Shown: positions 8,377 to 20,430, numbered from the stretch's first letter. The stretch is DNA of 64,000 nucleotides from Virgibacillus_F necropolis_A (GCF_044793635.1 NZ_CP084992.1:2914001-2978000), one strand, 5' to 3'. The notes: generated from the letters alone by a model not told the origin. Program-made: numbers and translations.

Positions 8377-8826
8377 ATGACGGTGTCTGAAAGAAAACTC
8401 AACGCAGCGATTGACACACTAAAAGAATCAGGCGTACGGATTACACCACAACGTCATGCGGTTCTTGAATTTCTTCTTAATTCCATGATACACCCAACAG
8501 CAGATGATATATATAAAGCACTTGAAGGGAAATTTCCTAATATGAGTGTTGCAACTGTATACAATAATCTTCGTGTCTTACGGGAAATCGGATTAGTTAG
8601 AGAACTGACCTATGGAGATGCGTCAAGCAGATTTGACTGCAATACATCAGATCATTATCACATAATTTGCGATTCCTGTGGAAAAATTGTTGATTTCCAT
8701 TATCCGTCATTGGATGAAGTGGAATCTCTTGCTGAACAGGTAACTGGATTTGAAGTAAGTCATCACCGAATGGAAATTTATGGGAAATGTGAAGGCTGTC
8801 AAAAGGTCGAAACTAAAAAACACTAA
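8377..8826 (+). CDS. perR: peroxide-responsive repressor PerR (Fur family)
   Basis: Metal-dependent repressor of 149 aa, nearly the same throughout as B. subtilis PerR. N-terminal winged helix includes SGVRITPQRHAVLEFL and MSVATVYNNLRVLRE; the regulatory metal ligands are the His of IHPTADD, the Asp of SRFD and the DHYH cluster; structural zinc is held by two CxxC pairs (CDSC and CEGC). Oxidation of the metal-site histidines inactivates it in known PerR proteins. Three starts are possible (8362, 8377, GTG 8383); 8377 matches the homologue length and follows GTGAGGTGC. Neighbouring bcp and the ygzB/ygxA/rRNA order support orthology. A strong terminator follows. Confidence 0.96.
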   Translation: MTVSERKLNAAIDTLKESGVRITPQRHAVLEFLLNSMIHPTADDIYKALEGKFPNMSVATVYNNLRVLREIGLVRELTYGDASSRFDCNTSDHYHIICDSCGKIVDFHYPSLDEVESLAEQVTGFEVSHHRMEIYGKCEGCQKVETKKH

Positions 8827-8837
8827 TAAATAATGAA

Positions 8838-8870
8838 AACCCAGCAACGTTCGGAAGTTGCTGGGTTTTT
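8838..8870 (+). terminator. intrinsic terminator of perR
   Basis: Stem AACCCAGCAAC / GTTGCTGGGTT with an 8-nt loop, followed by a run of T. Confidence 0.92.
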
Positions 8871-8913
8871 TGATGGGAAAGAAAGTATAAAACTTTGGCG
8901 TTAATCTGTCTAG

Positions 8914-9025
8914 CTCCAGCGCCTAGCCCGCCTGAGGTTTTAAGTCAAATCTCTTTGTGATAAAAATCATCACTAAGAGATTCGTCTTAAACTTGTCGGG
9001 GCTGACCAAGGCGCTTGCGCTTTTC
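8914..9025 (+). repeat. short Bacillaceae intergenic repeat (copy C)
   Basis: Begins TAGCTCCAGCGCCTAG and ends AAGGCGCTTGCGCTTTTC, imperfect inverted ends (AGCGCC / GGCGCT), with an internal hairpin formed by AGTCAAATCTC... and ...GAGATTCGTCTTAAACTTG. Elements with these same ends and varying middles are common in Bacillaceae genomes; function unknown. It abuts the larger repeat at 9031. Confidence 0.6.
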
Positions 9026-9030
9026 TTGAT

Positions 9031-9284
9031 AGTAAAGAATGTATAAAATATTAACATTGATTATTTTGGTCACCATGTAGGGCCACGTCCAGCTCCAGCG
9101 CCCAGTGACTAGTGGATTTCCTTTACCTTCTTACGATAAGTCAACATCGGTTGTTAGAAGGAAGGCCGACTAAAAGCGGGCTTTGCGCCCAACGTCGGTA
9201 CACCCCTATGAAGGGGCGTGTTTCCTTTATCTCATACGGTTCAGTCCAATCCATACGTCACTAAACGGGCGCTTGCGCTTTTGC
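9031..9284 (+). repeat. modular intergenic repeat (copy B1)
   Basis: First of four copies in this window. Left end AGTAAAGAATGTATAAAATA then GGTCACCATGTAGGGCCACG and CCAGCTCCAGCGCCCAGTGA; right end AATCCATACGTCACTAAACG and GGGCGCTTGCGCTTTT. This copy carries the cassette at 9162-9217 between the blocks GATAAGTCAACATCGGTT and GTTTCCTTTATCTC. Other copies: 20765-20967, 33362-33620 and 41949-42155. Confidence 0.75.
9162..9217 (+). repeat. double-hairpin cassette inside copy B1
   Basis: Outer stem CCGAC / GTCGG enclosing inner stem GGGC / GCCC with loop TTTGC, followed by a second hairpin ACCCCT..AGGGG. The equivalent cassette at 2437-2495 keeps the same frame but has inner stem GTCC / GGAC, so the pairing is kept while the bases differ. 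Confidence 0.6.
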
Positions 9285-9322
9285 TCATGGTTTAGAATTA
9301 ATAAAACCAAAAAAATAAATAA

Positions 9323-9357
9323 AGCGCTTGGTTGTTTGATTGTGTACACCAAGCGCT
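9323..9357 (-). terminator. probable terminator of the small minus-strand gene
   Basis: Arms AGCGCTTGGT and ACCAAGCGCT pair around a short loop just after the stop codon at 9360; the minus-strand side runs into a weak T-rich tract. Confidence 0.55.
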
Positions 9358-9359
9358 CT

Positions 9360-9626
9360 TTATCTTCTGTTTAAAGCGTCCCAGAGGTCCCCGACAGGGA
9401 TTCCGCTTATATCGTCAAGCAATTTATCCATTTTGGTTTTACGACGGAGGGAACCCTGGAGAATTACTTCAACGGTTTGATCTTTATCTATGAGTACCGA
9501 TTCAACCTGTAACGCATTCAATAGTAAAGCGGTGATAACTGCAACTTGTTGAGGAGAGAGATTATGTTTGTTAAACGCGTCCAATGATTTATCCTTTTGC
9601 TCGGATCTTTTGTTGTTGTCGCGCAT
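9360..9626 (-). CDS. small hypothetical protein (about 88 aa)
   Basis: Small soluble, charged protein that I do not recognise. It has a polar N-terminus, a helix (PQQVAVITALLLNALQVESVLI), a short beta-like stretch QTVEVILQGSLRRK, and an acidic C-terminus. Start chosen at the ATG at 9626 because GGTGATG stands 6 nt upstream; an in-frame ATG 15 bp earlier lacks a ribosome binding site. It follows the tiny membrane-protein gene at 9654-9788 by 28 bp on the same strand, so they probably share a transcript. Its stop abuts a hairpin-like AGCGCTTGG...CCAAGCGCT (9323-9357) that may be its terminator. Confidence 0.65.
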   Translation of the reverse strand: MRDNNKRSEQKDKSLDAFNKHNLSPQQVAVITALLLNALQVESVLIDKDQTVEVILQGSLRRKTKMDKLLDDISGIPVGDLWDALNRR

Positions 9627-9653
9627 ACTATTCATCACCATCTTAGCATGTAA

Positions 9654-9788
9654 TTAGACTAACGGAATAATCGTTGTACTGTCATCCTCTTCATTTCCTT
9701 TATGTTCCTTATTGTTACCTAGAACAAATGTAATGAATAGAACCGTTGATACAATTAATAAAACGTCATGCTGAATGCCATCTCCCAT
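9654..9788 (-). CDS. small single-pass membrane protein (44 aa)
   Basis: Short gene read from ATG 9788: MGDGIQHDVLLIVSTVLFIT, a single hydrophobic helix at about residues 8-24, then a charged tail rich in Lys, Glu and Asp and a final hydrophobic IIPLV. A strong ribosome binding site (GGAGGATGGA) lies upstream. Function unknown. Lies between the pabB-pabC gene and the 88-aa gene, on the same strand as both. Confidence 0.65.
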   Translation of the reverse strand: MGDGIQHDVLLIVSTVLFITFVLGNNKEHKGNEEDDSTTIIPLV

Positions 9789-9888
9789 TTCATTCCATCC
9801 TCCGTTTCACGTGGCTTCTTAATTTATTATAGAAAAAGGATGTAAAAACGTGACTGAGTGGCTCGTTCTTGTTCTTCAGTAGGTTCGA

Positions 9889-11646
9889 TTATTGTGATAT
9901 AAGCTTAACAGATACCCATTCACGTACACTATTAACAAACCACACGCGTTCACAATTCTGCAATTCATCCACTAGAATACCTTGCTCAACCACTTCACCC
10001 GTATCAATTAATTTTTTTCGAAAAGTTCCAGCCAGAAGACCACTGTTGATTGGTGGGGTGAACAATTGACCATCAATCTGCGCCACAATATTTCCACCTG
10101 TAAATTCAGTCACTTCATTATTTTCGTTCCATAATAGAACATCATAAACGTTCAAGTGGCTGGCCTTTGCATTTTCATAAACAGTCCGGTTCGTTGTTTT
10201 GTGATAAAGAAAACTATCTTCACTGGAAATAGGTTCTTTAGCTAGTGCAACTTCAACTTCCACAATCGGGTTTTCTGAAATCTGTATGGCCTCACAATTG
10301 AACTGCCCATCTTTATGAACAAGTAAACGGATTTTCCACCTGCCCTGGCTATGACTAGCAGCAATGTCTGCTAAAGTTTCCCGTATTGCCCGCAAGTCAA
10401 TTGGAAAATTGAAGTATCGTGCGGATTTTTCGAGTCGCTCTAGATGGTTTTGCAAAACTAAATAATCTCCCTCGACTAACCCGATTGATTCAAGCAACTG
10501 AAATTCCGGTTGTTTTCGCTTCAATAATGCAGATTTTGTTAAGATTTCATCGTATTCCCCATCACTAGTAGAATCCCATGTCACACCACCGCCGACTCCA
10601 TAAGTAGCAGACCCATCTTCATGATCGATTGTCACAGTGCGGATTGGCACATTGAAAACTGCTTCATTTTGAGGCGTAATATATCCAATCGCGCCACAAT
10701 AAACACCTCGAGGAGAGGATTCTAATTCTTGTATGATCCTCATTGTACTAATTTTAGGTGCCCCAGTAATTGATCCACATGGAAATATTGCTTTGAACAT
10801 GTCTGTTATAGAAGTGTTTTCTTCAATATTGCCAGTTACGGTTGATGTCATTTGATAAACAGTTGGATATTTTTCAATTGAAAACAATTCAGGAACATGA
10901 ACACTTCCTGGCTTCGCAATACTTCCAAGATCATTGCGCAATAAATCTACAATCATTACATTTTCTGCACGGTTTTTCTCAGATTGAGCCAGCCAGGTTG
11001 CATTTTCACAATCTTCCTCATAGGTCTTGCCACGCTTTACAGTTCCTTTCATCGGTCTTGTAGTAATTTTGTCATTACTTTTTTGAAAAAACAACTCTGG
11101 TGACGCCGATAAAATAGTATGATCAACTGTCTGGATAAATGCGCTATAATCGGCCGATTGTGCTTGGGCTAACTGTTGATAATAGGCTTTTGCGTCACCC
11201 GTGAATGAAGAATTCATACGAATCGTATAGTTTACTTGATATGTATCACCTTGTTCGATATATTTCTTAATTGCTTCAATATTTGTTTGGTAATCCGCTG
11301 CAGATTCCGAAGCCTTCCATTCATTAAGAGAAAAGGATTCTGTTCCCTGCAGCTGCTGTTTTTCATCTATTGGTTCCCGGAAAATACCAAACCAAAGAAG
11401 CGGCATTTTTCCGCCGTTGTTTACACGAAACTCTGGATCAAAAGCTGGGGCAGCTTCGTAAGTTACATAGCCAGCCGCATAATAACCATCGTCAACAAAT
11501 TGCTGGACTTTTTCAAGGGAAGGGAGCACATCATCCTTATTCTTTGCACAAATAATATCAACTGGATCTTTGAAGGTCATGGGATTTTTAACCCCATGTG
11601 AGTCTTTAAAGTTAAAAAACAACTCAGGATTTTTTGTATGTCTCAT
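9889..11646 (-). CDS. pabB: aminodeoxychorismate synthase component I fused to aminodeoxychorismate lyase (PabB-PabC)
   Basis: Folate biosynthesis enzyme of 585 aa. Residues 1-385 are a chorismate-binding domain (PabB/TrpE family) with TRPMKGTVKRG, AENVMIVDLLRNDLG, GSITGAPKISTMRII and GVGGGVTWDS. Residues from about 390 are a class IV PLP domain (PabC-like) with the lysine in YHKTTNRTVYENAKA and the terminal EFTGGNIVAQIDG. A single polypeptide would therefore aminate chorismate (with PabA supplying ammonia) and eliminate pyruvate to give p-aminobenzoate. In B. subtilis these are separate genes, although fusions are known. Overlaps pabA by 4 bp. The N-terminal PabB region is shorter than in long PabB proteins. 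Confidence 0.93.
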   Translation of the reverse strand: MRHTKNPELFFNFKDSHGVKNPMTFKDPVDIICAKNKDDVLPSLEKVQQFVDDGYYAAGYVTYEAAPAFDPEFRVNNGGKMPLLWFGIFREPIDEKQQLQGTESFSLNEWKASESAADYQTNIEAIKKYIEQGDTYQVNYTIRMNSSFTGDAKAYYQQLAQAQSADYSAFIQTVDHTILSASPELFFQKSNDKITTRPMKGTVKRGKTYEEDCENATWLAQSEKNRAENVMIVDLLRNDLGSIAKPGSVHVPELFSIEKYPTVYQMTSTVTGNIEENTSITDMFKAIFPCGSITGAPKISTMRIIQELESSPRGVYCGAIGYITPQNEAVFNVPIRTVTIDHEDGSATYGVGGGVTWDSTSDGEYDEILTKSALLKRKQPEFQLLESIGLVEGDYLVLQNHLERLEKSARYFNFPIDLRAIRETLADIAASHSQGRWKIRLLVHKDGQFNCEAIQISENPIVEVEVALAKEPISSEDSFLYHKTTNRTVYENAKASHLNVYDVLLWNENNEVTEFTGGNIVAQIDGQLFTPPINSGLLAGTFRKKLIDTGEVVEQGILVDELQNCERVWFVNSVREWVSVKLISQ

Positions 11647-12227
11647 TGAACTAATGCCTCCTTCTTCTTATGGAAAAAATTATTCAAAAGGGCAAGTCCA
11701 TCTTCAGTTAGTATAGCTTCAGGATGTGCCTGAATCCCCTCTACAGGATAAATTTTATGACGTATCGCCATGATTTCTCCCTCATTTGTTGTAGCGGTTA
11801 CCATTAAACATTCTGGTAACGTTGCAGCTTCAACAATCAATGAATGGTATCTAGTAACTGAAAGTGGACTTTGTAATCCTTGAAATAACCCTTGTCCATC
11901 ATGGGTGATGGAAGAAACTTTTCCATGCATAGGCTTATTCGCCTTTATGATGTTTCCGCCAAAAGCTTGTGCAATTGTTTGATGACCAAGGCAAACCCCT
12001 AGGAGCGGAATTTTGGTATGAAGTTTATTAACAACATCTAGTGAAATTCCGGCCTCAGATGGATTTCCAGGTCCCGGCGAAATCAATATATGAGAAGGGT
12101 CCATATATTGAATTTCTTCTATTGTAAGTTTATCATTTCGAGCAACAACTACCTCTTGATCTAATTGCTTTATATATTGAACCAAATTATAGGTGAAGGA
12201 ATCATAATTATCGATAACTAAAATCAC
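11643..12227 (-). CDS. pabA: PabA/TrpG-type glutamine amidotransferase
   Basis: Class I glutamine amidotransferase (194 aa) that feeds ammonia to PabB, and in Bacillus relatives also to anthranilate synthase. Motifs: VIDNYDSFTYNLVQ at residues 4-17, oxyanion region SPGPGNPSEAG at 50-60, nucleophile C79 in GVCLGHQ, and the His-Glu pair in QAHPEA. The open frame extends 24 codons upstream, but the GTG at 12227 gives the conserved N-terminus and has AGAGGTAC upstream, so it is preferred. Its stop overlaps the pabB start (ATGA), coupling translation. No folP/folB genes follow, unlike B. subtilis. Confidence 0.93.
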   Translation of the reverse strand: MILVIDNYDSFTYNLVQYIKQLDQEVVVARNDKLTIEEIQYMDPSHILISPGPGNPSEAGISLDVVNKLHTKIPLLGVCLGHQTIAQAFGGNIIKANKPMHGKVSSITHDGQGLFQGLQSPLSVTRYHSLIVEAATLPECLMVTATTNEGEIMAIRHKIYPVEGIQAHPEAILTEDGLALLNNFFHKKKEALVQ

Positions 12228-12300
12228 TTTACATGTACCTCTTTTCAATAATGAAATATACGCTATTATTATAGCAAAATTTAAAAGAGCATGGAGCAAA

Positions 12301-12327
12301 TAAAAAACCCGCCAAGGTGACGGGTTT
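12301..12327 (-). terminator. intrinsic terminator of ygzB
   Basis: On the minus strand ACCCGTC / GGCGGGT pair around ACCTT, followed by six T. It overlaps the last bases of ygzB and separates it from pabA. Confidence 0.85.
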
Positions 12328-12718
12328 AATCTTTTTTGCTTTTAACTTTTTTATTAAATTCACGGCGGTGTTTACCTGAGTTATATTTTTCATCAAACTC
12401 TTTACCCTCTAAATCTTTGTCTAGTGTGAGCGGTTGTTTACAGTGCATACACGCATCAACTTTGCCCAGCATCTTAGTTGGCTTTTCGCAGTTTGGACAA
12501 ATAATAGCAATTGCCTTTGTCGATAACATGCCAATCCAAAAATAAACGACGGTGCTAAAGATAACACATAGGATACCAATTATGAAAAATATCGCCATCA
12601 GCCATCCAATATCCTTTGTAAAGATTCCAAGATACATAAACCCGAAACCTCCAAAGATTAAAAACAATGCGAAGGAGCGAATTTTATTAATTTTACTTGA
12701 ATAGACCAACTGTGCCAT
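12326..12718 (-). CDS. ygzB: YgzB family membrane protein
   Basis: Membrane protein of 130 aa with two helices (about 15-34 and 40-66) and a C-terminal zinc-ribbon-like region with two CxxC pairs (CPNC and CMHC). The central VYFWIGMLSTKAIAIICP and CMHCKQPLTLDKDLEGK segments match B. subtilis YgzB closely. Start at 12718 has AAGGAGG; the in-frame ATG 14 codons upstream lacks one. In B. subtilis ygzB is the neighbour of perR; here the pab genes and repeats separate them. Function is unknown in all relatives that I know of. Confidence 0.9.
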   Translation of the reverse strand: MAQLVYSSKINKIRSFALFLIFGGFGFMYLGIFTKDIGWLMAIFFIIGILCVIFSTVVYFWIGMLSTKAIAIICPNCEKPTKMLGKVDACMHCKQPLTLDKDLEGKEFDEKYNSGKHRREFNKKVKSKKD

Positions 12719-12789
12719 GTCAATCCTCCTTAAATCTTTGTAGAACAACTCGTCATTCAACTTATCTAATAGTGATGACGAGTTTCTTC

Positions 12790-12843
12790 CTATACTGTTT
12801 CATTTGAAATTTTTATAATTACTTCAGTGCAGAAACAGTATAG
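12790..12843. repeat. 12-bp inverted repeat between ygzB and ygxA
   Basis: CTATACTGTTTC (12790-12801) and its exact inverse GAAACAGTATAG (12832-12843) with a 30-nt AT-rich spacer, in the gap between two divergent genes. It may be a pair of operator half-sites or a cruciform. The rest of this 310-bp gap also holds a degenerate structured repeat at 12896-12954. Confidence 0.5.
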
Positions 12844-12895
12844 CATATCTTCTTGTATGGATGGAGTATAAAAAACTATAAGGAACTCAGTAATA

Positions 12896-12954
12896 AGAAC
12901 AGCGAAGGCTTTTGTCATTAGAACTTAGCGTTAAGTTAAGTTCTTCATGAATTT
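12896..12954 (+). repeat. degenerate copy of structured repeat D (D3)
   Basis: Resembles the repeat at 38925-39010: ATAAG, then GCGAAGGCTTTTGTCATTAG and a hairpin AACTTA-GCGT-TAAGTT where the other copy has GGCTTA-GCGA-TAAGCC. Clearly diverged, but with the stem intact. Confidence 0.4.
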
Positions 12955-13028
12955 TTTGTGACTAAAGAGGAATTTTAATATGCCATATCGAATAGTAGAG
13001 TATAAACGAAATTGGAGGAGTTCATTCA

Positions 13029-13904
13029 ATGGAGGATTTATTACGACCTATTTATCAAGAGCGAGCTAGTGACCTAGATACTTTAGGTATTCTATTAATA
13101 GAAAAAACGAGGCCTAACAGCCCACTAACGGATAATTTTGATGTTATCTTATTAATCATTGTAGATAATGAAGATCAGCCGTGGCATGTAAAACATTATG
13201 AGTTTGATGATAAAATCGCTGCCCTGCATGTGGTAAGGGAAGACTTATTAATGCAATGGATTGATACAAGTACATACCGCCGTGCAGTTGAGTGGGTTAT
13301 ATATGGAAAAGTTATATTTGATCGAAACGAGTATATTAGTAGCTTAAAGGAACAGCTAAGAAGTTTTCCATCTATTAAGCGCGATTTACGTAAAGCAATT
13401 GAATTTGGCAAATTAGTGAGAAGTTACAGTGAAGCGAAAGATTTGTATGAAACAATGCATTATAAGGATTCATATAGTAGGATGCTACATTCGCTACATT
13501 ATTTAGCACGGCTAGCTGTCATTGAAAAAGGCTTTCATCCAGAGGTAACTGTTTGGAAGCAGGTACGACAAATTGATCCGGAAGTGTATAAGTTATATGA
13601 AGAATTAATTCAAAGCAGTGAGGAAATTGAAAAACGTGTTCAATTGATGATACTGGCAATTGATTTCGTAATTAGCAATCGTGCGAGATATTCCGCAAAA
13701 CATTTGCTTGATATAATGAGTGAAAGAGAAGGAAGTTGGTCATATAGTGAATTGAAGACTCATCCATCGCTTGTACCGTATGGACTAGATCTTACAGCAA
13801 TTGTTTCTTATTTATCCGAGAAAAATATTATTAAAACCGAACGTGTAGAAACAAAAGGTGTTGGTGTTTATCAAAGGAAATATATGGTAAACAGTGCTGA
13901 ATAA
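13029..13904 (+). CDS. ygxA: nucleotidyltransferase-like protein YgxA
   Basis: Soluble protein of 291 aa, homologous to B. subtilis YgxA, which stands just upstream of rrnD as here. The N-terminal part has a nucleotidyltransferase-like layout (LGILLIEKTRPNSPLTDNFDVILLI, residues about 18-43, with DNFD as candidate metal ligands) and the central and C-terminal parts are helical, the last third containing a winged-helix-like region. Excellent ribosome binding site (GGAGG) 8 nt before ATG. Substrate and role are unknown. A hairpin follows the stop, before the two rRNA promoters. Confidence 0.9.
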   Translation: MEDLLRPIYQERASDLDTLGILLIEKTRPNSPLTDNFDVILLIIVDNEDQPWHVKHYEFDDKIAALHVVREDLLMQWIDTSTYRRAVEWVIYGKVIFDRNEYISSLKEQLRSFPSIKRDLRKAIEFGKLVRSYSEAKDLYETMHYKDSYSRMLHSLHYLARLAVIEKGFHPEVTVWKQVRQIDPEVYKLYEELIQSSEEIEKRVQLMILAIDFVISNRARYSAKHLLDIMSEREGSWSYSELKTHPSLVPYGLDLTAIVSYLSEKNIIKTERVETKGVGVYQRKYMVNSAE

Positions 13905-13907
13905 ATT

Positions 13908-13949
13908 CATAGTAGCCTACATCCAATACGTTTGGTGTGGGCTACTATG
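13908..13949 (+). terminator. hairpin after ygxA
   Basis: CATAGTAGCC / GGCTACTATG with an inner partly paired loop, directly after the ygxA stop. T-run is poor, so it may be a weak terminator. Confidence 0.5.
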
Positions 13950-14058
13950 TAATAAAAGTAATAAATTGTAAATGATGTAAATCGTTAGTGTGTGGCTGTT
14001 TTACAGTGAGTTTGATTAGTGTGATTATGTAGAAATAACTTTTTCATTAAAAATAGGT

Positions 14059-14087
14059 TTGACTTCTTCATTTGAGCATGGTAAAGT
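14059..14087 (+). promoter_or_regulatory. rRNA operon promoter P1
   Basis: TTGACT (14059-14064), 17-nt spacer, TAAAGT (14082-14087). Tandem with P2 about 95 bp downstream, the usual arrangement before Bacillus rRNA operons. Confidence 0.55.
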
Positions 14088-14153
14088 TAATTCTGTTGCA
14101 AAAAAGCGTGATGAACACGGCAACAAAAAAATAAAGATTAACAAATTTCTTGT

Positions 14154-14182
14154 TGACATTATAACAATGATTATGGTAATCT
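14154..14182 (+). promoter_or_regulatory. rRNA operon promoter P2
   Basis: Perfect -35 TTGACA (14154-14159), 17-nt spacer ending in TGG, and -10 TAATCT (14177-14182) with an extended -10 TG. Downstream the leader has the boxA-like CTTGAAAACTGAAC (14223-14236) seen in Bacillus rRNA leaders, and a stem TAGAATC / GATTCTA just before 16S, probably for RNase III processing. Confidence 0.65.
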
Positions 14183-14313
14183 ATTAGAGTCGCTGTTTTG
14201 AAGCGGCGCGATAAATTTGCTCCTTGAAAACTGAACAAACAACCAAGTATGTCAAGTAACGAAACAAAGCTAAGACAATTGATAGAATCGATTGGTGTTG
14301 ATTCTATTCAAAC

Positions 14314-19028
<4,715 letters not shown>

Positions 19029-19147
19029 CAAATTATGATGTACGTGTCTATAGCGCTCTTATTTAGTTTTTAGGGTACAAAATAAAAAAAGTACTTGCAT
19101 TTTGAAGCAAGAACACATATAATATATCTTGTCCTTATTAAAAAAGG

Positions 19148-19263
19148 TCTGGTAGTAATAGCGGAGAAGTCACACCTGTTCCCATGCCGAACACAGTAGT
19201 TAAGCTCTCCAGCGCCGATGGTAGTTGGGACTTTGTCCCTGCAAGAGTAGGACGCCGCCAGGC
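19148..19263 (+). rRNA. rrf: 5S ribosomal RNA
   Basis: 116-nt 5S rRNA: TCTGGTAGTAATAGCGGAGA at the 5' end, CCGAACACAGTAGTTAAGCT in the middle, ends GGACGCCGCCAGGC. Positioned about 120 bp after 23S and followed after 110 bp by the tRNA cluster. Confidence 0.95.
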
Positions 19264-19373
19264 ACAATCCATACCACAGTAGCTTGGCCGAACGAAATTA
19301 GTGAGGTCATGCAATGAACGGTGACGAGCAGATCGAATCGGATTATACTTAAATGATATTCACATCTGATTAT

Positions 19374-19448
19374 TCCACAGTAGCTCAGTGGTAGAGCTAT
19401 CGGCTGTTAACCGATCGGTCGTAGGTTCGAATCCTACCTGTGGAGCCA
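19374..19448 (+). tRNA. tRNA-Asn (GTT)
   Basis: 75 nt with encoded CCA; anticodon loop CTGTTAACC; TPsiC arm GGTTCGAATCC. First tRNA of the cluster. Confidence 0.97.
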
Positions 19449-19449
19449 T

Positions 19450-19541
19450 GGAGAGCTGTCCGAGTGGCCGAAGGAGCACGATTGGAAATCGTGTAGACCG
19501 CTAACGTGGTCTCGAGGGTTCGAATCCCTCGCTCTCCGCCA
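19450..19541 (+). tRNA. tRNA-Ser (GGA)
   Basis: 92 nt with long variable arm (TAGACCGCTAACGTGGTCTC), anticodon loop TTGGAAAT and encoded CCA. Confidence 0.97.
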
Positions 19542-19558
19542 CTATTTATATAATTTCT

Positions 19559-19633
19559 GGCCCGTTGGTCAAGTGGTTAAGACACCGCCCTTTCACGGCG
19601 GTATCACGGGTTCGAATCCCGTACGGGTCACCA
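19559..19633 (+). tRNA. tRNA-Glu (TTC)
   Basis: 75 nt, anticodon loop CTTTCAC, acceptor stem GGCCCGT paired with ACGGGTC (G-C, one wobble), CCA encoded. Confidence 0.97.
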
Positions 19634-19640
19634 CTTACTT

Positions 19641-19716
19641 GGAGGATTAGCTCAGCTGGGAGAGCACCTGCCTTACAAGCAGGGGGTCGCAGGTTCGAGC
19701 CCTGCATCCTCCACCA
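19641..19716 (+). tRNA. tRNA-Val (TAC)
   Basis: 76 nt, anticodon loop CTTACAA, acceptor GGAGGAT / ATCCTCC, CCA encoded. Confidence 0.97.
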
Positions 19717-19739
19717 TTTAATTTAATACTTTCTCATAT

Positions 19740-19816
19740 CGCGGGGTGGAGCAGTCTGGTAGCTCGTTGGGCTCATAACCCAGAGGTCGTAGGTTCAAAT
19801 CCTGCCCCCGCAACCA
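19740..19816 (+). tRNA. initiator tRNA-fMet (CAT)
   Basis: 77 nt; anticodon loop CTCATAA on a stem with three consecutive G-C pairs (TGGG/CCCA) and an unpaired first base C opposite A72, both diagnostic of the initiator; CCA encoded. Confidence 0.95.
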
Positions 19817-19846
19817 ATTAATTTTTAAAGTAAACTTACATAAGTT

Positions 19847-19923
19847 GGTCCGGTAGTTCAGTTGGTTAGAATGCCTGCCTGTCACGCAGGAGGTCGCGGG
19901 TTCGAGTCCCGTCCGGACCGCCA
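19847..19923 (+). tRNA. tRNA-Asp (GTC)
   Basis: 77 nt, anticodon loop CTGTCAC, acceptor GGTCCGG / CCGGACC, CCA encoded. Confidence 0.97.
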
Positions 19924-19958
19924 TTTTCATAAAGTTTTTATACACTATTTTAAATGAA

Positions 19959-20034
19959 GGCTCAGTAGCTCAGTCGGTAGAGCAAAGGACTGAAAATCCT
20001 TGTGTCGGCGGTTCGATTCCGTCCTGAGCCACCA
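19959..20034 (+). tRNA. tRNA-Phe (GAA)
   Basis: 76 nt, anticodon loop CTGAAAA, acceptor GGCTCAG / CTGAGCC, CCA encoded. In B. subtilis trnD a tRNA-Thr follows; here the next gene is Tyr after 29 bp. Confidence 0.97.
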
Positions 20035-20063
20035 TTTTTGCATTTAATGATTTACCTTTTAAT

Positions 20064-20148
20064 GGAGGGGTAGCGAAGTGGCTAAACGCGGCGGACTGTA
20101 AATCCGCTCCCTCAGGGTTCGGCAGTTCGAATCTGCCCCCCTCCACCA
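20064..20148 (+). tRNA. tRNA-Tyr (GTA)
   Basis: 85 nt with long variable arm, anticodon loop CTGTAAA, acceptor GGAGGGG / CCCCTCC, CCA encoded. Confidence 0.97.
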
Positions 20149-20166
20149 TTAATTTAATACCTATGT

Positions 20167-20240
20167 AGGGGTATAGTTCAACGGTAGAACTACGGTCTCC
20201 AAAACCGTCAATGTGGGTTCGAGTCCTGCTACCCCTGCCA
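20167..20240 (+). tRNA. tRNA-Trp (CCA)
   Basis: 74 nt, anticodon loop CTCCAAA, acceptor AGGGGTA / TACCCCT, CCA encoded. Confidence 0.96.
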
Positions 20241-20250
20241 TTTTAATTAT

Positions 20251-20327
20251 GGCGATCGTGGCGAAGTGGTTAACGCACCGGATTGTGGTTCCGGCACGCG
20301 TGGGTTCGATCCCCACCGGTCGCCCCT
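20251..20327 (+). tRNA. tRNA-His (GTG), 3' CCA not encoded
   Basis: Anticodon loop TTGTGGT; extra G at position -1 (20251) opposite C73, the histidine identity pair. After the discriminator the DNA reads CCT, not CCA, so maturation needs CCA-adding enzyme. Confidence 0.93.
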
Positions 20328-20351
20328 TTTTAATATATTTGATATTAATAT

Positions 20352-20426
20352 TGGGCTATAGCCAAGCGGTAAGGCAGCAGGTTTTGATCCTGTCATTCCC
20401 AGGTTCGAATCCTGGTAGCCCAGCCA
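20352..20426 (+). tRNA. tRNA-Gln (TTG)
   Basis: 75 nt, anticodon loop TTTTGAT, acceptor TGGGCTA / TAGCCCA, CCA encoded. Confidence 0.96.
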
Positions 20427-20430
20427 TTTT

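Noticed and set aside
9183..9374. 63-codon frame inside the intergenic repeat
   Set aside because: The frame is carried by the repeat itself and its equivalents in the other copies are interrupted.
13905..14150. T-box or other riboswitch ahead of the rRNA operon
   Set aside because: No specifier loop, no TGGNACC-type T-box; the features seen are promoters and a weak hairpin.
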